A stretch of 39,404 nucleotides of DNA from Paenibacillus hemerocallicola (GCF_006265175.1 NZ_VDCQ01000055.1:34645-74048); one strand, 5' to 3'; counted from the stretch's first letter, positions 24,190-33,136 are shown. The notes: generated by a model from the letters alone, not told the origin. A program made the numbers and translations.

Positions 24190-25647
24190 GTGGCCAAAAA
24201 AATAAAAGCGGTTTCAATTACAGTCGCGGTCGCCATGCTTGCTCTGATGAGCGCGGCTTGCGGCAAGACGGACGACAAGCCGGCGGCGGATGGCGGGCAA
24301 GGAACGGCAAACGGTGCGAACGCATCGAACAGCGTATACCCGGAGAACGGGTTGCCCAAGGACCAGAAGGTGACGTTAAAGGTCGGCTTTTTCGAAAGCG
24401 GCATGGGCCGAGAATGGTTCGATTCGGCGATGGACTCGTTTAAGAAGAAATTTCCGAACGTCAGCTTCGAAGTCGTCTATTCGCCGAAGATCGATACGAT
24501 CGTAGGCACGAAAATATCCGCCGGCAACGATCAGGACATGTTCGACCTGTTCTCGGGCGGAATCCCGGGCGGCGTGGAGCCGGTCGTCGCGGCCGGCAAG
24601 CTGGAGCCCCAGGAAGATTTGTGGGACCGCAAAGCTTATGACGGAAATGGCAAGACGTTGAAGGAGTTGGCCCTGGATGGCGAATATGCTTCGGCGCCGC
24701 GGGTGCAGGGCAAAACGTATGCGCTTCCGGTCGCCGGCACGAGCGCCGGTCTCCTATACGACAAAAATTTGTTCGCCAAAAACGGCTGGAACGAAAATCC
24801 GAAAACGTGGGAAGAGTTTCTGAAGCTGTGCGAGGACATTAAAGCGAAGGGCATCGTCCCGATCACGTTCCCGGGTCAATATCCGACCTATCTCGATAAT
24901 GCATTCGGCGCATGGAAGCTGTTCGAGCTCGCGGAAATCAACAACAACCTGAAAAAATTCGAGGACGATTTCCGCAATTTCAAGCTGCCGCAGCATTTGT
25001 CTTCGGAAAGCGTCGAGCGCTGGAAGCGGATATACGAGATGGGCAAGAAAGGCTACTTCCCCGAAGGCGTCGCCGCGCTCAACCATACGCAATCGCAAAT
25101 GCAGGTCGTACAGGGCAAAGCGGCCATGGTCGCCACCGGCACATGGGTGCAAAACGAAATGAAGGACTCGACGCCGAAAGACTTCAAATGGGGCTTCATG
25201 GCCGTTCCGATGAGCAGCAAGCCGGGCAGCACCGTCTACGTGCGCTTGAGTGCGGGCAACGGCAATTATATTTGGGCGGCCAAGCCTGATCTGAACAAGA
25301 AATGGGCGAAAGAATTCAACGTATGGCTGTGGAATTTGGACGTCCAGACCGTGATCGCCGACAAAGGCGGCATGCTGCCGGTGCGCAAGGATTTCTCGGA
25401 CGATCCGGCCCGCGCAAGCAAAATCCAGGACGCGCCCAAGGCGATGTACGACTATATGAAGACGAACAAAGTGATGCTGGAGAGCGGCTTCCGCAACGTA
25501 TCGCTGTCCGATCCGGCGTACCAGCAGTCGACCAAGGTCATCACCGAAGCGATTACGCAAATCGCTCTCGGCAAGCAGGATCCGATGCCGATTTTGCAGG
25601 AAGCGGAAGCGCTGCTGAAGAAGGCGATCGAAGCCCAAGCCAAATGA
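24190..25647 (+). CDS. ABC sugar transporter substrate-binding lipoprotein
   Basis: A 485-residue family 1 carbohydrate-binding lipoprotein. Lipobox MSAAC with Cys24; mature start rich in Asp, Ala and Gly. GTG 24190 is chosen because AAGGAGGG lies 6 bases upstream. The ATG at 24163 overlaps that ribosome site and is rejected. Typical segments are LLYDKNLFAKNGWNENPKTW, KAAMVATGTWVQNE and, near the C-terminus, PILQEAEALLKKAIEAQAK. It is followed by two permease genes, so this is the complete import unit in the window apart from the ATPase, which in such systems is commonly a shared MsmX-type protein encoded elsewhere. Confidence 0.93.
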   Translation: MAKKIKAVSITVAVAMLALMSAACGKTDDKPAADGGQGTANGANASNSVYPENGLPKDQKVTLKVGFFESGMGREWFDSAMDSFKKKFPNVSFEVVYSPKIDTIVGTKISAGNDQDMFDLFSGGIPGGVEPVVAAGKLEPQEDLWDRKAYDGNGKTLKELALDGEYASAPRVQGKTYALPVAGTSAGLLYDKNLFAKNGWNENPKTWEEFLKLCEDIKAKGIVPITFPGQYPTYLDNAFGAWKLFELAEINNNLKKFEDDFRNFKLPQHLSSESVERWKRIYEMGKKGYFPEGVAALNHTQSQMQVVQGKAAMVATGTWVQNEMKDSTPKDFKWGFMAVPMSSKPGSTVYVRLSAGNGNYIWAAKPDLNKKWAKEFNVWLWNLDVQTVIADKGGMLPVRKDFSDDPARASKIQDAPKAMYDYMKTNKVMLESGFRNVSLSDPAYQQSTKVITEAITQIALGKQDPMPILQEAEALLKKAIEAQAK

Positions 25648-25649
25648 CG

Positions 25650-25710
25650 GGCGGGTCGACCGAGAGCCCGCCTCGATTAATCGCCCGGGAGGCGCTCTTC
25701 GCCTCTCCGG
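25650..25710 (+). promoter_or_regulatory. Two stem-loops between binding-protein and permease genes
   Basis: GGCGGG (25650-25655) pairs with CCCGCC (25667-25672), and GAGGCG (25689-25694) pairs with CGCCTC (25700-25705). No T tract follows either. Such intercistronic hairpins usually protect the upstream message or reduce read-through, raising binding protein over permease; this role is inferred. Confidence 0.5.
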
Positions 25711-25744
25711 CTTTCCGTTTCATCCCAGAAAGGAGTGTATCCCG

Positions 25745-26692
25745 TTGCAAGCGATCCGTAACGAAACGAACGCCGACCGTCCCGCCCGAACGGGATGGCT
25801 GCAAAAAGCGAACATCCAGAAGCGTTTGTTTCTCCTAATCGCCATCGCGCCCGCGTTCGGAGGGTATTTGCTGTTCACGCTGTACCCGAATCTGATGTCG
25901 GTCTATTACTCGCTGCTGAATTGGAACGGCATCTCCGAGGCGAAATTCGTCGGTCTCGACAATTACGCGACGATGATCCGCGACAAGTACGTGTGGAGGG
26001 CGCTCGGCCATAATTTGTTCTATATGATCACCGTCCCGGTATGCGTCATTCTCATTTCGCTGCTGCTGGCTTATTTGCTCACGAACAAAGGCTATAAAGG
26101 GACGAAGCTGTTCAAAGTGCTGTTTTTCTTTCCAAACGTGCTGTCCACGGTCGTCGTCGCCCTGCTGTGGGCGTTCGTCTATGACGGCAGCTTCGGATTG
26201 CTGAATGCGACGCTGGGTCTGTTCGGCATCGACATGGGCGGCTATTATTGGCTCGGAGATACCCGCACGGCGCTGGCCGCGATCGTGCCGCCGTTCGTCT
26301 GGGCGGGAGTCGGGCTGTACGTGGTCATCTTCATGAACGCGATGATTACGATCCCCCGGTCGCTGTACGAATCCGCGGTCATGGAAGGGGCCGGACATAT
26401 GACGCGTCTGTTCCGCATTACGATTCCGCTTATTTCCCCGATTATCCGGGTCAGCGCGCTGTTTCTCGTGCTCGGTTCGCTGAAAAGCTTCGACAAGGTG
26501 CTCATCTTGACGAACGGCGGTCCTTCCGGCTCGACCGACGTCATCGGCCTGTACATGTTCAATCTGGCGTTCGGCAGCGAAGCGCACAATTACGGCTATG
26601 CGTCCGCCATCGGCATGTTCCTGTTCGTCGTGCTCATCGCGGCCAAGCTGCTCGTCGACAAATTTATGCCAAACCAGGCTTACGAGTATTAG
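25745..26692 (+). CDS. Carbohydrate ABC transporter permease (MalF/UgpA-like)
   Basis: A 315-residue permease with six membrane helices and a conserved cytoplasmic EAA loop (ESAVMEGAGHMTRLFRITIP) that contacts the ATPase. N-terminal RLFLLIAIAPAFGGYLLFTL and the LYPNLMSVYYSLLNWNG turn are typical of the first permease in sugar operons. The TTG start at 25745 has AAAGGAG about 9 bases upstream. It precedes the second permease by 15 bases. Confidence 0.92.
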   Translation: MQAIRNETNADRPARTGWLQKANIQKRLFLLIAIAPAFGGYLLFTLYPNLMSVYYSLLNWNGISEAKFVGLDNYATMIRDKYVWRALGHNLFYMITVPVCVILISLLLAYLLTNKGYKGTKLFKVLFFFPNVLSTVVVALLWAFVYDGSFGLLNATLGLFGIDMGGYYWLGDTRTALAAIVPPFVWAGVGLYVVIFMNAMITIPRSLYESAVMEGAGHMTRLFRITIPLISPIIRVSALFLVLGSLKSFDKVLILTNGGPSGSTDVIGLYMFNLAFGSEAHNYGYASAIGMFLFVVLIAAKLLVDKFMPNQAYEY

Positions 26693-26707
26693 AAGGGGGA
26701 GAGGACA

Positions 26708-27544
26708 TTGAAAGAACGGCGCACATGGGTGGACGTCTTCTGGCGGCTCGTACTGATCGTCTGGTCGCTATCCATCCTCTTCCCGCTCGTGTGGGTGCTG
26801 TATGAGTCGCTCAAGACGAATCGCGAGTTTTTCCAAAACGTCTGGTCGCTGCCGGAGGCGTGGAAATGGGTCAATTACAAAAACGCCTGGGTGAAATACC
26901 AGCTCGGGACTACGCTGCTCAACACGCTGTATTATGTGGGAGCGAGCCTGGTGCTCGGAACGCTGCTCACGACATTGAACGCGTATGCCCTTACGCGGAT
27001 GGAGTTCAAGGGCCGCAAGCTTATTTGGGGCACGATCATGATTTCGTTGTTTTTGCCGGGAATCAATGCGCTTATTCCGCAATACGTGCTTATGCGGGAC
27101 TTGCATTTGACGAATAGCCTGACCGGACTCATCCTGCTGGAAAGCTTGGGAGAAAGCGTCTTTTTCCTCATGCTGCTCGGCGGCTTCATGCAGTCGCTGC
27201 CGAAGGAGCTGGAGGAGAGCGCGTTCATGGACGGAGCCTCGCTGTTCCAAGTGTTCGGCCGCATTATGGTGCCGCTCGCGATGCCCGGCATTGTCACGGT
27301 GGCGATATTCAAATTTTTGGGCCTGTACAACAACTTTCTCGCCCCGTTCATTTATTTGAGCGATCCGAAAAAATATACGATCGGGGTCAACATGTACCAG
27401 GCGAACCAAATGATGCAGTACACGGCGGATTGGGTTACCTTGTTCGCCGGCGTGACGATTGCCATGGTTCCTTCCATTCTCATGTACGTCTTCTTCCAGC
27501 GATGGATTATGGAAGGGGCTACGATGGGAGCGGTGAAAGGATGA
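26708..27544 (+). CDS. Carbohydrate ABC transporter permease (MalG/UgpE-like)
   Basis: A 278-residue partner permease with six helices. The EAA loop reads EESAFMDGASLFQVFGRIMVP and is followed by the conserved LAMPGIVTVAIFKFLGLYNN region. The TTG start at 26708 follows a GGGGGAGAGG ribosome site. Together with the preceding permease it would form the transmembrane heterodimer. No ATPase gene follows; the operon ends in a terminator about 180 bases on. The DNA between contains only short unsupported frames. Confidence 0.92.
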   Translation: MKERRTWVDVFWRLVLIVWSLSILFPLVWVLYESLKTNREFFQNVWSLPEAWKWVNYKNAWVKYQLGTTLLNTLYYVGASLVLGTLLTTLNAYALTRMEFKGRKLIWGTIMISLFLPGINALIPQYVLMRDLHLTNSLTGLILLESLGESVFFLMLLGGFMQSLPKELEESAFMDGASLFQVFGRIMVPLAMPGIVTVAIFKFLGLYNNFLAPFIYLSDPKKYTIGVNMYQANQMMQYTADWVTLFAGVTIAMVPSILMYVFFQRWIMEGATMGAVKG

Positions 27545-27724
27545 GCGGTCCATCCGGAACAGGGACTCGATAAAGGAGTCGCATGGGGCGGACGGCAGCG
27601 ACGGAATGAAGGACGCGTCCGTAGGCATGTCGGCGAAGCCGGGTCCGATTCGCGTGGGGCGATTCTGCTGCAAGAACTCGATGACGACGCGCCGGCGCAT
27701 GAGACGACTGTAAATAGGAACGAC

Positions 27725-27762
27725 AAAACCTCCGAGCCGTTAAACGGTGACGGAGGTTTTTT
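27725..27762 (+). terminator. Terminator of the binding-protein/permease operon
   Basis: AAAACCTCCG (27725-27734) pairs with CGGAGGTTTT (27751-27760), with an inner GCCGTT/AACGGT stem, followed by T residues. The A/T flanks also allow some function on the other strand. Confidence 0.92.
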
Positions 27763-27884
27763 GGCCGTTGGACAAAATTGCTATGCTTGTTTCCAGCGCG
27801 AGGACAGGAATTCTGCGTCCGGGAATCGAATGATTTATAGAAGAGTAAATCCGGAAACATGAAGCATTTGTAGGGCTTCGCGGT

Positions 27885-28075
27885 GAATTAACGGAACTGG
27901 AGTACGCTATTTACTCGATGACGCTTGACGCAAGAACTATAGAGGAACTACGGTATGCTATTAGGCCGGATTTACGCGGTTTTGCTTCATTATGGCACTG
28001 TTTGTGGAATGAATTTCCTTTATTATCGAGCAGCAACCGGAAATATCGAAATTAGCGGAACCGGGTTCCGTTAAG
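27885..28075 (+). repeat. Four-box palindromic intergenic repeat, copy E
   Basis: Core positions 27892, 27943, 28005 and 28056 give 51, 62 and 51 bp. Boxes are ATTAACGGAACTGGAGTACGC-TATT, ATAGAGGAACTACGGTATGC-TATT, a diverged TTTGTGGAA...TTCCTTTATT, and ATTAGCGGAACCGGGTTCCG-TTAA. The half-box (ACCGGAAATATCGAAATTAG, core C 28038) is 33 bp after box 3. Box 3 has lost the core bases but keeps its position exactly. The copy lies between the permease operon terminator and sbcD. Confidence 0.87.
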
Positions 28076-28149
28076 AAGAACTGCCGATGTGAGCAAATCA
28101 GGTTCGAGAGATATGAACTCGGAATCAATGAGAAAGGAAGAAACAATCG

Positions 28150-29322
28150 ATGAAATTTATACATACCGCCGACTGGCACCTGGGCAAGCTGGTGCAGGGC
28201 GTTTATATGACGGAAGACCAGCGGCATGTACTGGGACAGCTCGTGGAGACGGTGGAGCGGGAGAGGCCGGACGCCGTTATTATCGCGGGCGATTTGTACG
28301 ACAGGGCCGTGCCGCCGACCGATGCCGTCGATTTGCTGGACGAGCTGCTGGAGCGGATCGTCATCGACCTGGGGACGCCGGTTTTGGCGATATCCGGCAA
28401 TCATGACAGCCCCGACCGGCTCGATTTCGCCACGAGGATTATGGAAGGCAGAGGGCTGCACCTGGTCGGGCAGCTGCGGGCCGAGCATAAGCCTGTCGTG
28501 CTTCGGGACGAGCACGGGGAAGTGCACGTGCACCTCGTCCCGTATGCCGATCCGGCGCAAGTCCGCTACCTGTTCGGAGACGAAACGATCCGTACCCATG
28601 ACGAGGCGATGCACGCCATCGTCTCGCGCATTGAGGCTTCGATGGATCCGGGCGCCCGGCACATCTTCGTCGGCCATGCGTTCGTTACGCCCGGCGGCGA
28701 GCCGCAGGCCAATACGAGCGAGTCGGAGCGTCCGCTGTCGATCGGCGGGGCGGAGCACGTAAGGGCCGAATATTTCGGCAAGTTCCATTACACGGCGCTC
28801 GGCCACCTGCATCAAGCCCACTATGTGCTGAACGAGCATGTCCGCTATGCGGGATCGCCCGTTAAATATTCGATTTCCGAGGAAACCCACCGGAAATGCT
28901 TCTACGTCGTGGAGCTGGACGGACAGGGCGCGGTGACGCTGGACCGAAGAGAGCTGATGCCGCTGAGGGACATGCGCCGGGTAACCGGCCCGATAGCGGA
29001 CATCGAATCGCATGAGCTGTGCGACGATTACGTGTTCGTCACGCTGACGGATGACAATCCGGTGCTGTTCCCGATGGAGAAGGTGCGGGCCATTTATCGG
29101 AACGCGCTGTACGTCGAGCGGCGTCCGGCCGCGCTCGCCGAAGCGGCCGCTGCGGGGGAAGGCGGAGCACCCGCCGTGAAGGGAAGACGCGAGGCCGATC
29201 CGGTGGCGCTGTTCGCGGCTTTTTACGAAGAAGTGAAGGGCGGGCCGCTTGCCGAGGAGAAGCAGCGGCTGTTCGCCGATACATATGAGGAATTGCTGAA
29301 AGAGGAGGGGGACGCCGTATGA
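28150..29322 (+). CDS. sbcD: Exonuclease SbcCD, nuclease subunit SbcD
   Basis: The Mre11-like nuclease subunit of SbcCD, which cuts DNA hairpins and processes double-strand ends. It has 390 residues. All phosphodiesterase motifs are present in order: HTADWHLGK (5-13), AGDLYDRAVPP, SGNHDSPDRL, VGHAFVTPGG and ALGHLHQAH. The ATG has AAAGGAAG about 9 bases upstream. It overlaps sbcC by 4 bases (ATGA), the usual coupled arrangement. Confidence 0.96.
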   Translation: MKFIHTADWHLGKLVQGVYMTEDQRHVLGQLVETVERERPDAVIIAGDLYDRAVPPTDAVDLLDELLERIVIDLGTPVLAISGNHDSPDRLDFATRIMEGRGLHLVGQLRAEHKPVVLRDEHGEVHVHLVPYADPAQVRYLFGDETIRTHDEAMHAIVSRIEASMDPGARHIFVGHAFVTPGGEPQANTSESERPLSIGGAEHVRAEYFGKFHYTALGHLHQAHYVLNEHVRYAGSPVKYSISEETHRKCFYVVELDGQGAVTLDRRELMPLRDMRRVTGPIADIESHELCDDYVFVTLTDDNPVLFPMEKVRAIYRNALYVERRPAALAEAAAAGEGGAPAVKGRREADPVALFAAFYEEVKGGPLAEEKQRLFADTYEELLKEEGDAV

Positions 29323-32300
29323 GGCCGCTCAAGCTGACGATGCATGCGTTCGGCCCGTACCGGGATACGGAGACGGTCGACTTCACGAGTCTCGAGGACC
29401 GGCGGCTGTTCGTCATCTCCGGCAATACCGGCGCGGGCAAGACGTCGATCTTCGATGCGATCTGCTTCGCGCTGTACGGCTGCGCCAGCGGAGAGGACCG
29501 CGCCGAGCCGCGCATGCTGCGCAGCCATTTTGCCGATGAAGAGACGCATACCGCCGTAGATTTCGAGTTTGCCGTCGGCCCTCGCAGCTACCGCGTCTTC
29601 CGGCAAATGGCCCACCGCAAAGGAACGAACAAGAGCGAGACGGGCGGCAAGGCGGAGCTGTACGAGACGACGTCCGGCCAAGAGACGCCTTGCGTGGACC
29701 GGTTTCAAGTCGGCGACGTGAACGCCAGGATGGAGACGATTCTCGGGCTGACGAAGGAGCAATTCAGCCAGATCGTCATGCTGCCTCAGGGCGAATTCCG
29801 CAAGCTGCTGACGTCGGATACGGAGAACAAGGAGGATATTTTGCGCCGCATTTTCCGGACGGGGCTGTATCAAAGGCTGGAGGGCAAATTCCAGCAGAAG
29901 CACCGCGATATGAAGGATGCGCACAAGGAGGCCGCCGCCAAAGCGGAGCTGTATCTGAAGCAGACGCGGGAGACGATGCCGCTGCGGGAAGATAGCGCGC
30001 TGGATATCACGTTCCGCCAGCCGGCGTACAATGCCGCGCAGGTAATGGAAGGACTGGCGCAGGAAAGCCTTTATTACCGCGAGCTGGCGCGGACGGGCGA
30101 GGAGCGGAAGGCCGCGCTGACCGCGCTGCTGGAGGAGCGCGAAACGGAGCTGCGCGCCTCGCTGCTGCTGAACGGCCGATTTGCGGAGCTCGCGCAGAAG
30201 CGGGCCAAGCGCGCGGACCTGGAGCGGCGCCGCGAGGACGTGGCTCTGCGCGAGCGCAAGCTGGCGCTCGCCGAGCGGGCGGCGTGTCTCGAGCCGTACG
30301 CGGAGCAGGCCGCGAAGGCGGCGCGCGACGCCGAGGCGAAGCGGCGGCAGCTCGACGCGACGCGGCGCGAGGCGGAGGCGGCCGAGCGCGCATACGCGGA
30401 GGCGGAGGCGCTGCACCGCGGCGAGGCGGCGCGCGAGCCGGAGCGCAAGGAAGCGGAGCGCGAGCTGCAGCGGACGGGCGAGCTGGCGCCGGCCGTGCGC
30501 ACGCTCGACGCGCAGCGGCGCGAGGTGGAGCGGCTGCGCCGCGAGGAGCAAGCCGGCGCCGCGCGGCTCGCGGAGGCGGAGGCGAAGCTCGCCGCCGTGC
30601 GCGAAGCGAAGCGGGCAGGCGCGACGCGGCTCGCGGAGGCGGAAGCGGTGACGGCGGCGCTGCCGGAGAAGCTGGAGGCGCTCGATCGGCTGCGTCAGAA
30701 GGCGAAGCTGCTGAAGGCGCTGATCGAGGCCGAGGGGCGGCTCGGCGAAGCGGCGCGCGCGGAGGCGGAGCTGGACGGGCAGCTGCGGCGGGTGCGGGCG
30801 GAGCATGACCGGCTCGAGACGCTGTGGATCGAAGGGCAGGCCGGTCTGCTGGCGGCCCACCTGCACGACGGGAAGCCTTGCCCGGTGTGCGGCAGCCCGG
30901 ACCATCCGGACAAAGCCGCGGCCGGAGAAGCGGTGCCCGGCCGCGAAACGTTGCAGCAAGCGAAGGAAGCGCTGCGTCATGTGGAGCAGGAGCTCGGCGC
31001 GGCCAAGGCGCAGGCTGCCGCCGCCCGTAGCGGCTGGGATAGCGGGTCGGGTGAAATGGCCGAACACGGCATCGCCCCGAACGGGTTGGCGGAGCAGTAC
31101 GCCCTGGTGGAGGCGGAAGGGAAACGGCAGCGGGCGGAGACGGACGGGCTGAAGCGGCAAGCGGCTTCGCTGCAGCCGTTGCGAGAAGAGGCTGCCGGCT
31201 TCGACCGCCAAATGGAGGAGCTGCTGAAGGAAAAGGACGAGCTTATTGTCCGGCAGCAGCGGCTGGCCGTGGAGTGCAGCTCCCGACAGACGCTGTTGGA
31301 TAAAGAGCTGGAACGGATTCCGGAGGAGCTGCGCTCGCCGGAGCGGCTCGAACGCCGGCTGCAGGAGCAGCGAGCGCTGTCCGGGAAGCTGGAGCAGTCC
31401 TGGCAGGAGGCGCAGCGGCGGCTGCAGCAGGCCGGGACGCGGCTCGCCGGAGAGAAGGCGAACGCCGTCCAGATGGCTGGACAGGCGGAGGAAGCGGAGG
31501 CGAACTTGCGGGAGGCGGGAGAACGGTTCCGGCTCGAGCTGGAGAAGAACGGCTTCGCGGAGCCCGGCGAATACATAGCGGCAAGGCTGGCCGAACCGGA
31601 ACGCCTTGCTTTGCAGAAGCACATCGAAGAGTTCCGCCAGCAGCTTTCCGCGCTCGCCGAGCAGGTTGCGGAGCTGGAACGAGAGCTGGAAGGGCGCCAT
31701 CCGGCCGATACGGAAGCGATGAAGGAGGCGCTCGCCGGGCTGAAGCTGGAGCTGGAGCGGACGCTCGGCGACCTGCAGACGGCCGAGCGGTACCGGCAGG
31801 AGGCGGAGCGGCTGAAGGCGGCGATCGAAGCGGCGCAGGACGAAGCGCGCAAGCTGGAAGAGCGGCTGACCCAGGTGATGGATTTGTACCAGATGCTCAA
31901 GGGCGACAACCCGCTGAAAATTTCGTTCGAACGGTACATTCTGATCGAATATTTGGAACAAATTTTGCATGCGGCCAACGTACGGCTCTCCAGTCTGTCA
32001 GGCGGACAGTTCGTGCTGCAGCGCAGCGACAGGCTGGAGACGCGGGGCAAGCAGAGCGGGCTCGGGCTCGACGTATACGATGCATATACCGGGCAAAACC
32101 GGGACGTCAAGACGTTGTCCGGGGGCGAGAAGTTCAATGCCTCGCTCTGTCTGGCGCTCGGCATGACCGATGTGATCCAGTCGCATCAGGGCGGCGTTTC
32201 GATCGAGATGATGTTTATCGACGAAGGGTTCGGCTCGCTTGACGAAGAGTCGCTCGGCAAGGCGATCGCCGCGCTAGTCGATCTGCAGCGCGCGGGCCGG

Positions 32301-32411
32301 ATGATCGGAGTTATTTCCCACGTGCAGGAGCTGAAGGACGCGTTCCCCGCCGTGCTGGAGGTTCGCAAAACGAAGGAAGGCTACAGCCGGACCGTGATTG
32401 TGTTGAAATAA
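29319..32411 (+). CDS. sbcC: Exonuclease SbcCD, ATPase subunit SbcC
   Basis: The Rad50-like SMC ATPase partner of SbcD, 1030 residues. Walker A is GNTGAGKT (35-42). The zinc hook CPVC lies at 521-524. Long coiled coils flank it, rich in Glu, Ala, Arg and Leu. The C-terminal signature LSGGEKFNASLCLALG is followed by Walker B MMFIDEGFGSLD. The DNA for the first coiled coil (about 30100-30800) is much richer in GC than the surroundings because of Ala/Arg/Glu codons ending in G or C. No clear terminator follows directly; a stem-loop lies at 33099. Confidence 0.96.
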   Translation: MRPLKLTMHAFGPYRDTETVDFTSLEDRRLFVISGNTGAGKTSIFDAICFALYGCASGEDRAEPRMLRSHFADEETHTAVDFEFAVGPRSYRVFRQMAHRKGTNKSETGGKAELYETTSGQETPCVDRFQVGDVNARMETILGLTKEQFSQIVMLPQGEFRKLLTSDTENKEDILRRIFRTGLYQRLEGKFQQKHRDMKDAHKEAAAKAELYLKQTRETMPLREDSALDITFRQPAYNAAQVMEGLAQESLYYRELARTGEERKAALTALLEERETELRASLLLNGRFAELAQKRAKRADLERRREDVALRERKLALAERAACLEPYAEQAAKAARDAEAKRRQLDATRREAEAAERAYAEAEALHRGEAAREPERKEAERELQRTGELAPAVRTLDAQRREVERLRREEQAGAARLAEAEAKLAAVREAKRAGATRLAEAEAVTAALPEKLEALDRLRQKAKLLKALIEAEGRLGEAARAEAELDGQLRRVRAEHDRLETLWIEGQAGLLAAHLHDGKPCPVCGSPDHPDKAAAGEAVPGRETLQQAKEALRHVEQELGAAKAQAAAARSGWDSGSGEMAEHGIAPNGLAEQYALVEAEGKRQRAETDGLKRQAASLQPLREEAAGFDRQMEELLKEKDELIVRQQRLAVECSSRQTLLDKELERIPEELRSPERLERRLQEQRALSGKLEQSWQEAQRRLQQAGTRLAGEKANAVQMAGQAEEAEANLREAGERFRLELEKNGFAEPGEYIAARLAEPERLALQKHIEEFRQQLSALAEQVAELERELEGRHPADTEAMKEALAGLKLELERTLGDLQTAERYRQEAERLKAAIEAAQDEARKLEERLTQVMDLYQMLKGDNPLKISFERYILIEYLEQILHAANVRLSSLSGGQFVLQRSDRLETRGKQSGLGLDVYDAYTGQNRDVKTLSGGEKFNASLCLALGMTDVIQSHQGGVSIEMMFIDEGFGSLDEESLGKAIAALVDLQRAGRMIGVISHVQELKDAFPAVLEVRKTKEGYSRTVIVLK

Positions 32412-32586
32412 CGTCCCATTTATCGCAGTGCTCCATCGATGAGCCGCCGGCACCCGGGATACGGTTCAAGCTTTGTCTCTTTGCGATTTTTATTAGCGCC
32501 GACAAGCTCTATACAGATTTAGGCTCGATCGATCGAGTTCCCGTAAGGGCGGTCCGTTACGAGACGCTGCATGACGACTGTTGACC

Positions 32587-32775
32587 CGGCAAGCGGAACA
32601 AAAAGTTCCTCTATTCCTTCGGAAAGCTGATCGAATGGGGTGTAGAGGAAGGAATAGTTCCTTTATTGGCAGTTGTATGGCCGTCTGAAGGTCGTTTTGC
32701 TCGAATAGAGGAACAAATTGTTCCGTTTGCGCTGTTCTGCTGCCCTCCCCTCGGTAATAGAGGAACTTATAGTTC
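32587..32775 (+). repeat. Four-box palindromic intergenic repeat, copy F (AGAGGAA variant)
   Basis: Core positions 32594, 32646, 32709 and 32761 give 52, 63 and 52 bp, each one base longer than in the other copies. Boxes 2, 3 and 4 all carry the AGAGGAA left arm instead of CGGAA, and box 1 carries the matching TTCCTCTATT right arm. Box 3 (AGAGGAACAAATTGTTCCG) is almost a perfect palindrome. No half-box is visible after box 3. One extra box, ATAACGGAAGTCATCGTTCC with core C 32792, follows 31 bp after box 4. Confidence 0.85.
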
Positions 32776-32809
32776 CCTTTACTTCAAATAACGGAAGTCA
32801 TCGTTCCAC

Positions 32810-33098
32810 GCCGCCGCAAGGAAGCTGTCTTCAATCAATCTTCTCTATGGAAGCCCGCCACCAGGTCTTATACGGCGGCTTTCCAGATGTCGGAGTACTG
32901 CTCAGAGCGCAGCCGGAGGGTAGATCCAAACACAGATTAGGATTGATCAAGCTAAATTTCCGTCTCATGAACATGGGCGAACGGGTGGAGCAAGAGTCAG
33001 GCGGGAGGGCCTTACAGTGAGAAGGTATCGCGTGCAGTTTCCGACACGCGGTGTGGAGCTGCAAGGCGTCCGGATGTCTAAGCGCGAAGCGAACGAAC
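32810..33098. other. Intergenic DNA, no recognised gene
   Basis: Both strands are open in part: the plus frame ending at 33020 and the minus frame 33106-32831. Neither has a credible ribosome site at its start, and I recognise neither product. I see no signal apart from the terminator at the right edge. Confidence 0.4.
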
Positions 33099-33136
33099 GC
33101 AGGCACGCCCCCGCTATTGGGAGCGTGCCTGCTTTT
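33099..33136 (+). terminator. Stem-loop terminator between sbcC and the DoxX-like gene
   Basis: GCAGGCACGC (33099-33108) pairs perfectly with GCGTGCCTGC (33123-33132), then TTTT. It lies just beyond the end of the convergent DoxX-like gene, so it may serve both strands, but the minus-strand tail is not T-rich. Confidence 0.8.

Noticed and set aside
29223-31970. 915-codon minus-strand frame
   Set aside because: Antisense shadow of sbcC caused by its GC-rich, stop-poor coiled-coil codons.
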